Below, piece after piece: positions 17,649 through 25,705 of a stretch of DNA of 64,000 bases. The stretch is from Streptomyces sp. YPW6 (GTDB lineage: Bacteria; Actinomycetota; Actinomycetes; Streptomycetales; Streptomycetaceae): NCBI RefSeq assembly GCF_018866325.1, contig NZ_CP076457.1:1585001-1649000 (forward strand), written 5' to 3'. The notes beneath the pieces are model-generated. The model saw only the letters and a program-made list of their open reading frames with translations. It was not told the DNA's origin and did no database searches. Within the stretch, counting starts at the first letter, position 1; each line of letters opens with the position of its first letter. A program made the translations under genes and the position numbers.

Positions 17649-19295
17649 CTACTCGACCACCGGCGGCACGGCCCCGCGCCGTCCGGCATTCCACGTCTCT
17701 TCGTCTTCTGTCAAGTAATCGGGGCGGGTCGACCCGTTGGCCTCGTCCTCCCGACCCTTGTCCCGACGGCCTGCGGGACCTCGGACGAGGCCTGCGCCAC
17801 CGGCTGTGAAGCCCTTGGTGTTTGAGCCCGTTCCAGCAGCCTTGCGGGGTGCGCCGACGACTCCGTTGGCACCAGAAGCAGGAGCGGCTCGCCCACCTGG
17901 ACGAGAGGAAGCAGCAGCTGCTCCGGGTCCCCCGATCACTCCGCGCTGACCGGTGCCCCCGGCGACGGCTCTGCCCTGAGGCGGCGCATGCTGAGGGGTT
18001 CCGCCGACGATGCCGTTCCTGCCTCCGGCACGGGGACCGGCGCCGGTAGACGTACCACCGGGGCCAACGGTGGGCCGACCGGCAGTCGGCACCTGCGACT
18101 GCGGTCCGACCGGCGGACGACCGTTGAACGTTCCCCCGCCCCCCATCGGGCCGGGACGACCGATCGAGGGACCGCCCTGGCCCCTGGCGACAGGACCTAC
18201 CCCGGTGGACTGAGCTCTGCCCAGCCCTTGGCCCGCCTGACTGACCGGTCGCGGCATGCCTGTCGGCCCCGTCAAACGCTTCGCGCCGCCCTGCACAGGG
18301 TTCGTGGGGCCGGGCGGCATCAACGTCGGCGCAACTCCGGGCGGCCCCGTCGTAGGCGTCGGTGACGGTTGCGGTGGCGTGGTGGTGATCGTTGTCGGAG
18401 CTTGCGGAGGCGCGACTGAGTTGATCTCCGTGCTAACGGTTCTGTCCGGTAGGGGCGTCGGCCCGAAAACCTCGGCCGGTGGGCGACTGGCTGTTGCTAC
18501 TGGAGCGGAGCCATCCGTGACCGAACGTCCTACAGGTCCTGACACAGTGCTGCTACCGAGAGCCTCAGAACCGCCCGTAACACTGCGGGGCGGAAGAACG
18601 CCCCCGCCCCCACCACCTTGATCCGGCAACGGCACTTGGATATTCAGGTCCTTATCGAACCGCGGCGGCTCTTCCCCCTCAAGCCGCTCCCCCGAGACCG
18701 AGTAGTAGGAAGCCAGTCGGTTGATCTGGTTGATGGCCTCCTGGCGGTCCTTCTCCACCTTCAGGGCGGCCTGGTACTCCGGGTTGTCCGGGACCCGGCC
18801 CGGCAGTTCGATGTCGTCCGGGCTCTTCCGTACCTGACGGCTGTCGCGGGGCGGCATGGCGCTGCGCACGGAGGCCAGGCCGGTGCCAGCGACCGTGATC
18901 TGCGTACCGGCCACGTCCGCGAAGTCGCCCAGCTTCCGGGCGTGGGCCACCAGGCCCTTACCGAAGGCGCGGAAAGCCGTACCGGACTCGCCCTGCCAGT
19001 CGACCCCCTTCATGTTGTCTTCCAGCTCCTGAGCCGCCTTCTTGATGGCGTCCCTGGCGTCCCACAGCGACTTGCCCGCGTTCTCCAGGTCTTCCGGCTT
19101 CGTGTTCTCCACCAGATCGATCATGGAGTTGAGCTGAAATCCCTCGAAGGAGGTACGGCCGGCGGGTGCGCTGCCAAATGGCATGCTGCGGACAGCCTCG
19201 GAGATGTCCGTCTGTGCCATCTGGATCTTGACCCGCGCATCGTCCTGCTTCCGCTGCTCGGCGGGCGTCAGGTTCTCCTGCGTCTCGTCGCTCAT
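17649..19295 (-). CDS. Large WXG-like protein with Pro/Gly-rich tail, putative ESX substrate
   Basis: Encodes 548 residues. Residues about 1-190 are helical with a central DWQGESGTAFRAFGKGL turn, resembling WXG100/PPE-type substrates. Residues about 220-548 are low-complexity Pro, Gly, Thr and Arg with repeated PTxGRPxVGP-type phrases. No enzyme motif is visible. The ATG at 19293-19295 overlaps the upstream stop (ATGA) and follows GGGGAG. Position between the helical companion gene and the mycosin suggests an exported substrate or a wall/septum-spanning component. Function unknown; the substrate role is inference. Confidence 0.85.
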   Translation of the reverse strand: MSDETQENLTPAEQRKQDDARVKIQMAQTDISEAVRSMPFGSAPAGRTSFEGFQLNSMIDLVENTKPEDLENAGKSLWDARDAIKKAAQELEDNMKGVDWQGESGTAFRAFGKGLVAHARKLGDFADVAGTQITVAGTGLASVRSAMPPRDSRQVRKSPDDIELPGRVPDNPEYQAALKVEKDRQEAINQINRLASYYSVSGERLEGEEPPRFDKDLNIQVPLPDQGGGGGGVLPPRSVTGGSEALGSSTVSGPVGRSVTDGSAPVATASRPPAEVFGPTPLPDRTVSTEINSVAPPQAPTTITTTPPQPSPTPTTGPPGVAPTLMPPGPTNPVQGGAKRLTGPTGMPRPVSQAGQGLGRAQSTGVGPVARGQGGPSIGRPGPMGGGGTFNGRPPVGPQSQVPTAGRPTVGPGGTSTGAGPRAGGRNGIVGGTPQHAPPQGRAVAGGTGQRGVIGGPGAAAASSRPGGRAAPASGANGVVGAPRKAAGTGSNTKGFTAGGAGLVRGPAGRRDKGREDEANGSTRPDYLTEDEETWNAGRRGAVPPVVE

Positions 19296-19747
19296 TCCGC
19301 TCCCCACCCGGAGTCGACCTGCTTGTCCTTGTTGGTCGGTTCAGGCTTGGCGTGCTTCTCGTTCTCTTCGTACAAGCGGGTCTGAATCTCGTGGAAGCGC
19401 TGCCTGATGTCATTCTCGACATTGTCGAAACCGACCGCCGCCGCATGCACCCCCAGGCTCAGGTACTCGATCTGGTCACCCAGCGACTTGGAGAGCGAGA
19501 CGAGGGAGGTGTGGACCCGGTTGTACTGGGTGTACAGGCCGTCCGCCTCGGCGAAGCAGGCGTTCTGGCCGCTCAATGAGGCCCGCGTGATCTTCTGGTC
19601 GGCGACCTTCGACTTACTGGCCGCCGAGCCCTCGAAGTCCGCCAGCAGGGCGTCGACACTCTTCTTGAACTTCTCCAGCGCGCCCACTCCGCGCTTGAGG
19701 TCACCCGTACCTTCGGACACCGTTATGTCCTCCCCGTTGTTCTGCAT
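19292..19747 (-). CDS. Helical ESX-operon protein, unknown function
   Basis: Encodes 151 residues, almost entirely helical, hydrophilic and acidic, with no signal peptide and no WXG motif. The Asn/Glu start MQNNGEDITV and a C-terminal Lys/Asp tail ending DSGWGAE are notable. As the first gene of the operon that carries the WXG proteins and overlapping the next gene by four bases, it could be a WXG-like partner or chaperone for the 548-residue protein. No family is recognised with confidence. Confidence 0.8.
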   Translation of the reverse strand: MQNNGEDITVSEGTGDLKRGVGALEKFKKSVDALLADFEGSAASKSKVADQKITRASLSGQNACFAEADGLYTQYNRVHTSLVSLSKSLGDQIEYLSLGVHAAAVGFDNVENDIRQRFHEIQTRLYEENEKHAKPEPTNKDKQVDSGWGAE

Positions 19748-19815
19748 CCCCGTTTGCTCGGCTCGTTCCGCGTTGCTATCGCACTGACACGGTCCGATCC
19801 GATCTCATCGCGACA

Positions 19816-19844
19816 ACTCTAGTCATTGCCTGTGACAGCGCCAA
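19816..19844 (-). promoter_or_regulatory. Promoter of the ESX substrate operon
   Basis: On the minus strand TTGGCG and TAGAGT are separated by 17 bp, close to the vegetative (HrdB-type) consensus, 69 nt upstream of the first gene of the operon (start 19747). This is a sequence match only. Confidence 0.6.
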
Positions 19845-19916
19845 TCGACTTGGCGGCCACGTGACTTGTCTCATGACCGGTCACCTGACGAACCTTCACC
19901 GTTTCTCCGCTCCACC

Positions 19917-21191
19917 TCATCCGGCCGCCCGTTCCCCGCGCCGCCGCCTGTCCCGTACCGCCACCGCCGTGCCCGCGATGGCCGCGACCAGGACGCCGCC
20001 GCCGACCATGACGTACGTCGCCAGGCGGGCGTTCCGCTCATCGGCCGTTTCGCCCAGGTGGAGTTCGGCGGGGGTGGGGGCTTTGCCCTTGCTCATGCCC
20101 TCGCTGGCGATCGGGCGGTCGATCGGCTTGTCGTCCTCGGTGAGGGCGCGTACCGGGTCGACGACGCCCCAGCCGACCGCGCGGTCGTGGCCGGCGATGG
20201 AGCGTTCCGCGGTCTGCTGGATCTGCGCGACGATCTGCGCCTGTGTCCAGTCGGGGTGCTTCGCCCTGATCAGGGCGGCGACCCCGGCGACGTACGGGGC
20301 GGAGAAGCTGGTTCCGTTGTCGGCGCAGTGTCCGCCGCCGGGGACCGTGGAGACCACGTCCACGCCGGGGGCGGCGATGCCGACGAACTCTCCGGACTGC
20401 GAGAAGGGCGCCCGTTCGTTGTTGCGGTCCGAGGAGGCGACGGCCAGGACGCCCTTGAAGGAGGCCGGGTACGTCTCCTTGACGTTTCCGCCGAGACCGT
20501 CGTTGCCCGCCGAGGCGACGACCACGATGTTCCGGGCGAGGGCACTGTCGACGGCCCGTTTCAGCTCCGTGGAGGGCTTCACGGCGTCGGCGGTGTCCTG
20601 GGAGATGTTGATGATGTCGGCGTCCGCCTCGTCGGCGGCGTAGGTGATGGCCCGGGCGAGGGTCTCGGTGTTGCCGTGGCCCTCGGCGTCGTTCTGCTGG
20701 ATCGGGATGATCGTCGCGTCGGGGGCCAGGCCGCTGAAGCCGGTGCCTTTCGCCTCGCGGGCGGCGATGATGCCGGCGACCTTGGTGCCGTGGCCCACGG
20801 TGTCCGTGGTGCCGTTCTCCTTGCCGCGCTCGATCTTCATGCCGTCGTCGGTCTTGAGGTTCTTCGGCAGGTAGTTGCGGCCCGCCTTGACGTCGACCGC
20901 CTTGGTGAGCTGCTCGTTCCTGATGTCGACGCCGGTGTCGATGACCGCGACGCGGACACCCTTTCCGGTGGACTGCTTCCACAGCTCGTCCAGCAGGACG
21001 CGCTGCAACGCCCAGGGGCGGCCCGGGTACTTCTTCGACGGGAACGTGCACTGGGTGGAGTCCTCGGCCGCCGCCGGGGCGACCGGCAGGGTGACCAGGA
21101 GGACCGCTGTTGCCGAGGCGGCCGTCAGCAGGCGGCGGGCCGCCCGGCCGGAGGTTCGGGCCGCCAGGCCGGAGTTGAGGGTGTCTGCCAT
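19917..21191 (-). CDS. mycP: Second mycosin-type subtilisin protease
   Basis: A 424-residue S8 protease with a signal peptide (cut near APAAAED), catalytic Asp in VAVIDTGVD, His in TVGHGTKVAG, Ser in NGTSFSAPYVAG and Asn in SAGNDG. A C-terminal helix (about 390-410) followed by RDRRRRGERAAG provides the membrane anchor. Start ATG at 21191; a GTG two codons earlier overlaps the eccB stop. It is translationally coupled to eccB. Unlike the first mycosin its coding sequence has the normal very high GC. Two mycosins in one ESX locus is a known Streptomyces arrangement. Confidence 0.93.
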   Translation of the reverse strand: MADTLNSGLAARTSGRAARRLLTAASATAVLLVTLPVAPAAAEDSTQCTFPSKKYPGRPWALQRVLLDELWKQSTGKGVRVAVIDTGVDIRNEQLTKAVDVKAGRNYLPKNLKTDDGMKIERGKENGTTDTVGHGTKVAGIIAAREAKGTGFSGLAPDATIIPIQQNDAEGHGNTETLARAITYAADEADADIINISQDTADAVKPSTELKRAVDSALARNIVVVASAGNDGLGGNVKETYPASFKGVLAVASSDRNNERAPFSQSGEFVGIAAPGVDVVSTVPGGGHCADNGTSFSAPYVAGVAALIRAKHPDWTQAQIVAQIQQTAERSIAGHDRAVGWGVVDPVRALTEDDKPIDRPIASEGMSKGKAPTPAELHLGETADERNARLATYVMVGGGVLVAAIAGTAVAVRDRRRRGERAAG

Positions 21192-21193
21192 CG

Positions 21194-22720
21194 TCACGAG
21201 CCCTGCGGCTGGCTGGCCGCGCCGGTGGAGAGCCGGGGGCCGGTCGGCAGGAGGGCGGACCAGGTCGCCGGTACGGGGTTGGGGTCGACGTCCTTGTACC
21301 CGAGGCGGTTCTGCGCCTGCTGCGCCTCCTGCTGCTGCTCCTCCCGTTCCTTCTTGCTGCCGGATTCGCCGATGCCGGAGTCGTCCTGTCCGCTGTCGCT
21401 GTTGGACTGCATCGCGTAGCGCAGGCCGGTGTCGGTGACCAGGAAGAGGAAGCCCGCGCTGGTGGTGGACCCCTTGAACTGGCGGAAGAACTCGCCCGAT
21501 CCGGGAGTGACGTAGGCGCTGCTGGAGCCGGTGGGGAGCGTCGCGGGGAAGCTCGTGCCCACCCAGGTGCTCAGTGTGGTGGCGCCGCTGTCGGCGTCAA
21601 CGCCTCGCAGAACGTTGCACACGGTGTTCCGGCTGCCCTTCTTGACGTCGGGGGAGTTGACGGGCTCGGGCCTGTCGACCGGCCAGTCCCTCTCCTGGCC
21701 GAAGGGGGCGCCCGGTTCGAGCTCGGCGGCGCTGACCGGCTTCGCTGTACCCGCCTGCTTGAGGGGCACCAGCTGGCGGCTGCTGAGCAGCAGCTTGGCC
21801 GTGAAGTCGGAGACGGGGGCGACCCTGCCCGGCAGGACGACGTAGCTCTGGGTCTTGGTTCCCGCCGTCGCGGTCAGGACCATGCCGACGCGGTTCGTCT
21901 GCGCGTCGAGGGTGCCGGGGGCGCCGGCGGGGGCGCCGGGGGTGCCATCCAGGGTCGGGAAGGTGATCGGGTCGCCTGTGTGGAGCGTGGCCAGCCAGGC
22001 GGCGGAGACCCGCTGGGGCTTGGGGTTCTGGTCGACCAGGGTGCGCAGGAGCAGTTCGTCCTTCTGGACGGGGTAGGCCTTGCCCGAGGCGTCGACGATG
22101 TAGCGGGTCCGGTCCGGGCCCTCGACGTACATCAGCTCGCCGCCTCGCAGGGCGTTCTTCCCCTCGGTCTTCTTCTCTTCCCGTTCGGCGAAGATGAAGG
22201 TCGCCTTCTGGATGGCCCGGCCGCCCTCCCCGGGGCGTTCGCAGACCGCCCAGCGCTTGGCCGCGCCCGCTTCCTTGGAGTCGGGCAACCGGTCGGGGGC
22301 GTACGGGATGCCGAGGGTGGCGCCGTGCGGGATCTTGCCGTTGTCCAGGACGGACTCGTTGACGTTGACGACGGTGCCCTTGTCCGGGGCGAGCAGGAGC
22401 TTGGCGGAGGCCATGTTCAGAACGGGGTGCAGCTGCCGCTTGCCGTCGGTCTCCAGCACCACGTACCGCGTGGTGGACTTGCTGGCGATGATGACGTGTT
22501 CCTTGGGGGTGTCCCACTTCTGGGGGGCCACCGGTTTGAACATGCCCCAGGCGCCGAACACGGCGAGCACCACGACGGCGATGATGGCTCCGGGCAGTAC
22601 CGCGCGCAGCGGCCGGGGGGCGCCTTCCTCGGAACCGGTGGGGTTGGGCTGCAGGAACTGTGCGATCAACCTCCGCTTCGCAAAGGTATAGGCGTTGAGC
22701 TCGTCCCGCCGTGATGCCAT
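21194..22720 (-). CDS. eccB: ESX type VII secretion membrane protein EccB
   Basis: EccB is a core ESX membrane component with one N-terminal helix and a large extracytoplasmic domain. The 508-residue protein begins MASRRDELNAYTFAKRRL, the family's conserved cytoplasmic start, followed by a membrane helix (about 42-62) and the repeated beta-rich domain. I start at ATG 22718-22720 because the family sequence begins there; the open frame continues 50 codons upstream without family similarity. It heads the eccB-mycP operon, divergent from eccE. Confidence 0.93.
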   Translation of the reverse strand: MASRRDELNAYTFAKRRLIAQFLQPNPTGSEEGAPRPLRAVLPGAIIAVVVLAVFGAWGMFKPVAPQKWDTPKEHVIIASKSTTRYVVLETDGKRQLHPVLNMASAKLLLAPDKGTVVNVNESVLDNGKIPHGATLGIPYAPDRLPDSKEAGAAKRWAVCERPGEGGRAIQKATFIFAEREEKKTEGKNALRGGELMYVEGPDRTRYIVDASGKAYPVQKDELLLRTLVDQNPKPQRVSAAWLATLHTGDPITFPTLDGTPGAPAGAPGTLDAQTNRVGMVLTATAGTKTQSYVVLPGRVAPVSDFTAKLLLSSRQLVPLKQAGTAKPVSAAELEPGAPFGQERDWPVDRPEPVNSPDVKKGSRNTVCNVLRGVDADSGATTLSTWVGTSFPATLPTGSSSAYVTPGSGEFFRQFKGSTTSAGFLFLVTDTGLRYAMQSNSDSGQDDSGIGESGSKKEREEQQQEAQQAQNRLGYKDVDPNPVPATWSALLPTGPRLSTGAASQPQGS

Positions 22721-22915
22721 GTGTCCGCTGACCCTTCGTCCCCGGTGATCGAAAGTGATCGAAGCGGGGTCCCGCACGCACCGTCGGCCCCCGCTGCCGT
22801 ACCGCGCCCCTACTATGCCTGCTGGGGTTCCGCTCCCCGTGCTCAGGTAGGGTGACGAGCCGATCAACACCCGCGCGAAAAGCGGTGAATACGGACACGA
22901 GGGGGCAACGCGGCG

Positions 22916-24280
22916 ATGGGTTCAGCTACGCGCGAGCGTACCGGGCGGGCCGGCCGTCGAGCCGCCGGAACTTCCCGGAGGCAACGCAGCAACCAGTCGC
23001 CCGCACCGGCCCCCGATACGTCCCCGTCCTCCTCCGCCGCCGGGCAGGCCGCACCCGCCGCGACGACCCTGCGTTCGATCTCGCGGACCGACCGGGTGCG
23101 CCCGGTGCTGCGGCAGCTGGTGATCGTCGAGGTGGGCCTCGTGATCGCCGCTGTGGGTGCGGCGTTGGGCGGTGTGTGGCTGATCCCGTCGGTCGTTCTG
23201 CTGTGTCTGCTGGTCGCGCTCGCGGTGGTACGCCGTCGGGGCCGCGCGCTCCAGGACTGGGTGTCGAGCGCTCTGGGGCTCCGGGCCCGGCGCCGGGCCG
23301 CCGCCGCCACATCGCCCGGGGACGCGGAGCCGATGCTGGCCCCGGTCGCCGAGAACGTTCCCGGCTTCGCTCCGCACGTCTACGTCGACCGGGACCACCG
23401 GACGGTGGGGATGCTCGGCGACGGTACGTTCCTGACCGCCGTGGTGCGGGTCGAGGCGAGCGGCGAGTCGCTGCGGCCCGCGTTCGGCGCCCGGTCGCTC
23501 CCGCTGTCGCTGCTGGGTGACGCCCTCACGGTGGACGACATCGTGGCGGAGTCGGCGCAGTTGGTGCAGCAGGTGCGCTGCGCACCGGCTCCGCATCTGC
23601 CGCAGCAGTCGGTGGCCCGGCTCTCGTACGCGCCGCTGCAGGACCGGACCGGGGCGCCCGCCCTGCGGATGACGTGGGTGGCGGTGAAGCTGGATCCGGA
23701 GCTGTGCCGGGAGGCCATCGAGGCGCGCGGCGGCGGTATGGAGGGGGCGCAGCGCTGCTTGGTCCGGGTCGCCGACCACGTGGCGAGCCGGGTGACGGGC
23801 GCCGGTTTCCAGGCCGCGGTACTGGACCAGGACGAGCTGAACTCCGCGGTGGCCACCTCCGCCTGCGCCCATCCCATCCTGTCGGGGCGGGCGGGCCGCC
23901 CCGACGCCGCACCGCAGCGGCGCACCATGGAGACGTCGCGGGTCTGGCGGTGCGACGACCGCTGGCACACCACGTACGCGGTGGACCGCTGGCCCGAGCT
24001 GGGCCGGGGCGCGACACCGCTGCCGCAGCTGGTCGCCCTGCTGACGTCGGTGCCCGCGTACGCGACGACGTTCAGCCTGACGGTACGCCGCGGGGCGCGC
24101 CAGGGCTCGGCGAGCGTGGTCGGCCATGTCCGGGTCACCGGGGGTTCGGACACCGAACTCATCGGCGTGCGAAGGACGTTGGAGCAGGCAGCCCGGCACG
24201 CCAAGGTGGGTCTCGTACGGCTGGACCGCGAGCAGTTGCCGGGCGTCCTGGCGACGCTCCCGCTGGGAGGCGCACAGTGA
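22916..24280 (+). CDS. eccE: ESX type VII secretion protein EccE
   Basis: Encodes 454 residues. A Ser/Pro/Arg-rich cytoplasmic N-terminus (about 1-60) precedes two adjacent membrane helices (about 68-87 and 88-105) and a large mixed alpha/beta domain, the layout of EccE, the peripheral subunit of the ESX membrane complex. Start ATG at 22916 follows GAGGGGG. The stop overlaps the next gene's GTG. Assignment rests on topology and locus context, as EccE proteins are poorly conserved. Confidence 0.85.
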   Translation: MGSATRERTGRAGRRAAGTSRRQRSNQSPAPAPDTSPSSSAAGQAAPAATTLRSISRTDRVRPVLRQLVIVEVGLVIAAVGAALGGVWLIPSVVLLCLLVALAVVRRRGRALQDWVSSALGLRARRRAAAATSPGDAEPMLAPVAENVPGFAPHVYVDRDHRTVGMLGDGTFLTAVVRVEASGESLRPAFGARSLPLSLLGDALTVDDIVAESAQLVQQVRCAPAPHLPQQSVARLSYAPLQDRTGAPALRMTWVAVKLDPELCREAIEARGGGMEGAQRCLVRVADHVASRVTGAGFQAAVLDQDELNSAVATSACAHPILSGRAGRPDAAPQRRTMETSRVWRCDDRWHTTYAVDRWPELGRGATPLPQLVALLTSVPAYATTFSLTVRRGARQGSASVVGHVRVTGGSDTELIGVRRTLEQAARHAKVGLVRLDREQLPGVLATLPLGGAQ

Positions 24281-24987
24281 GCAACCGGACCGAGCCCCGG
24301 CGCGGGCTGCGCGGCCCCCGTCACGCGGGGCACACCGTGGCCGTGGACCATCTGGGCGCCTTGTCGCTGCCGGTCGGCGACGACGGCGTGATCATCGGCA
24401 ACGACGCCAACGACAAGCCGCAGTTGATCGGGTTCCATCGCCCGGTGCCGTACGACGTCACGCTGATCGGCGGGCTGTGGACGGCGCAGGTCCTGGCGCT
24501 GCGGGCGGCGGGCACCGGGGCCCGGGTCGCGGTGGAGACCGGTCGCGTCCAGGCCTGGACGACGCTGGCCCAGGCGGCGGGCGCCGGTCTGGAGTGCGTG
24601 TCCCTGTACGACGTGGGCCGCGTTCCGCCGACGGGTGCGACCGTGGGCAGCCCCGTGGTCGTCGTACGGGACTGCGGGATGCGGCCGCCGCGCGGCCGGG
24701 TGGTGTCCTCGCCGTGGCAGTCCGTGCTGACGCTGCTCCCTTATCTGAGCCCCGTCGCACCGCGGTTGATGCGGTCCTCGGCTCTGGTGGGCGTCCAGCG
24801 GGTCTCCCCCGGTGAGGCCGAGCAGATCGGCCGGATCCTGGGGCTGGCGCGCGCCGAGTACGAGGCGCTGCCCACCCTGGCGGACGGGGTCACCCTGTGG
24901 GTCGCCGGGGGCGAACACCATTGGGTGATGACGCATCCGACCGATGCCGAGACCGGTCTGCTGGGCACCGCTCGCCGGATGGACTGA
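24277..24987 (+). CDS. Conserved ESX-linked protein, unknown function
   Basis: Encodes 236 residues, soluble, with no signal peptide or membrane helix. The start GTG at 24277 overlaps the eccE stop (GTGA) and has a strong GGGAGG site, so it is translationally coupled to eccE. The middle (VPYDVTLIGGLWTAQVLALRA, about 58-78) has an alternating strand/helix pattern like a nucleotide-binding or FHA-like fold, but no P-loop is present. Coupling to eccE suggests a cytoplasmic accessory of the secretion complex. Confidence 0.85.
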   Translation: MSNRTEPRRGLRGPRHAGHTVAVDHLGALSLPVGDDGVIIGNDANDKPQLIGFHRPVPYDVTLIGGLWTAQVLALRAAGTGARVAVETGRVQAWTTLAQAAGAGLECVSLYDVGRVPPTGATVGSPVVVVRDCGMRPPRGRVVSSPWQSVLTLLPYLSPVAPRLMRSSALVGVQRVSPGEAEQIGRILGLARAEYEALPTLADGVTLWVAGGEHHWVMTHPTDAETGLLGTARRMD

Positions 24988-25091
24988 TTCACCTCCCGTC
25001 CCGCCTTCCTGTCCTGTTCGGGCCACGGACGTCTCCGTGACCGGGGAACATGGACCTTGCACCGAATCCGCTCGATCGAAGGGACGCCGTC

Positions 25092-25325
25092 ATGGGCACC
25101 CAGCAGGAAAAGGACGAGCTCTACGCTCTGGACATCTCCGACGTGACCTGGCTCAGCGCCCCGGGCACCGAGGAGGCCGAGGAGCGCGTCGAGATCGCGC
25201 ATCTGCCGGGCGGCGGTGTCGCCATGCGTTCCTCGCTGGACCCGGACACGGTCCTGCGGTACACGGAAGCGGAGTGGACGGCGTTCGTCCTGGGTGCTCG
25301 CGACGGTGAGTTCGACCTCACGTAG
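25092..25325 (+). CDS. DUF397/BldB-like small regulatory-type protein
   Basis: Encodes 77 acidic residues. The pattern WLSAPG...VEIAHLPGGGVAMRSS...LRYTEAEWTAFVLGARDGEFDL matches the DUF397 family, which includes the Streptomyces developmental protein BldB and WhiJ-associated small proteins. I chose ATG 25092 because GAAGGGAC lies seven bases upstream; an ATG 14 codons earlier is possible. bldB itself is known to lie in the ESX region of S. coelicolor, so this may be its orthologue or a paralogue; I cannot decide from sequence alone. It sits between the eccE operon and the EspI-like gene. Confidence 0.82.
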   Translation: MGTQQEKDELYALDISDVTWLSAPGTEEAEERVEIAHLPGGGVAMRSSLDPDTVLRYTEAEWTAFVLGARDGEFDLT

Positions 25326-25705
25326 GTCCGGCGCCGGGCGGTTTCGTCATCGTGGGCGCGGGGCGCGGAGACCCTGGGCGCGGGGCGCGGAGACCGACGG
25401 CTGCCGACGTGACCTTCCCCGCTCCACCCTGTACGCGTATGGCCGGTAATGCCCGGCTCGCAACCGCCCTTCCCTCACACGGGGTTCACCGGGCTGTGAC
25501 ACTCGGCCGGTGGGGCGGGTTTTGCCGTGCCCTCCGCCCTGCCTGAGTCCACCGGATGGCGATTAGGGTGGGTGGGGCGCGGCAGAAGAAACCTGCGAGC
25601 AGGTGATGCGCGTCGCACGGGGGAGAGCCGGGCGCACCGGCACATCGGGAACGGTCGCCCCCACCCACCACGGCACAAGGGTGCTCGACCACACCAGGAG
25701 GCAAA
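25326..25705. other. Spacer between DUF397 gene and EspI-like gene
   Basis: A 380-nt region containing a 22-bp tandem duplication (25354-25397) and, at its end, a strong AGGAGG ribosome site for the next gene. GATTAGGGT near 25563 resembles a -10 element but lacks a good -35. No gene is evident on either strand. Confidence 0.55.
25354..25397. repeat. 22-bp tandem duplication
   Basis: Two consecutive copies of GGGCGCGGGGCGCGGAGACC plus two variable bases, 30 nt after the DUF397 gene. Confidence 0.75.

Noticed and set aside
22721..22915. TAGGGT near 22853 as an eccE promoter
   Set aside because: No -35 hexamer lies at an acceptable distance.
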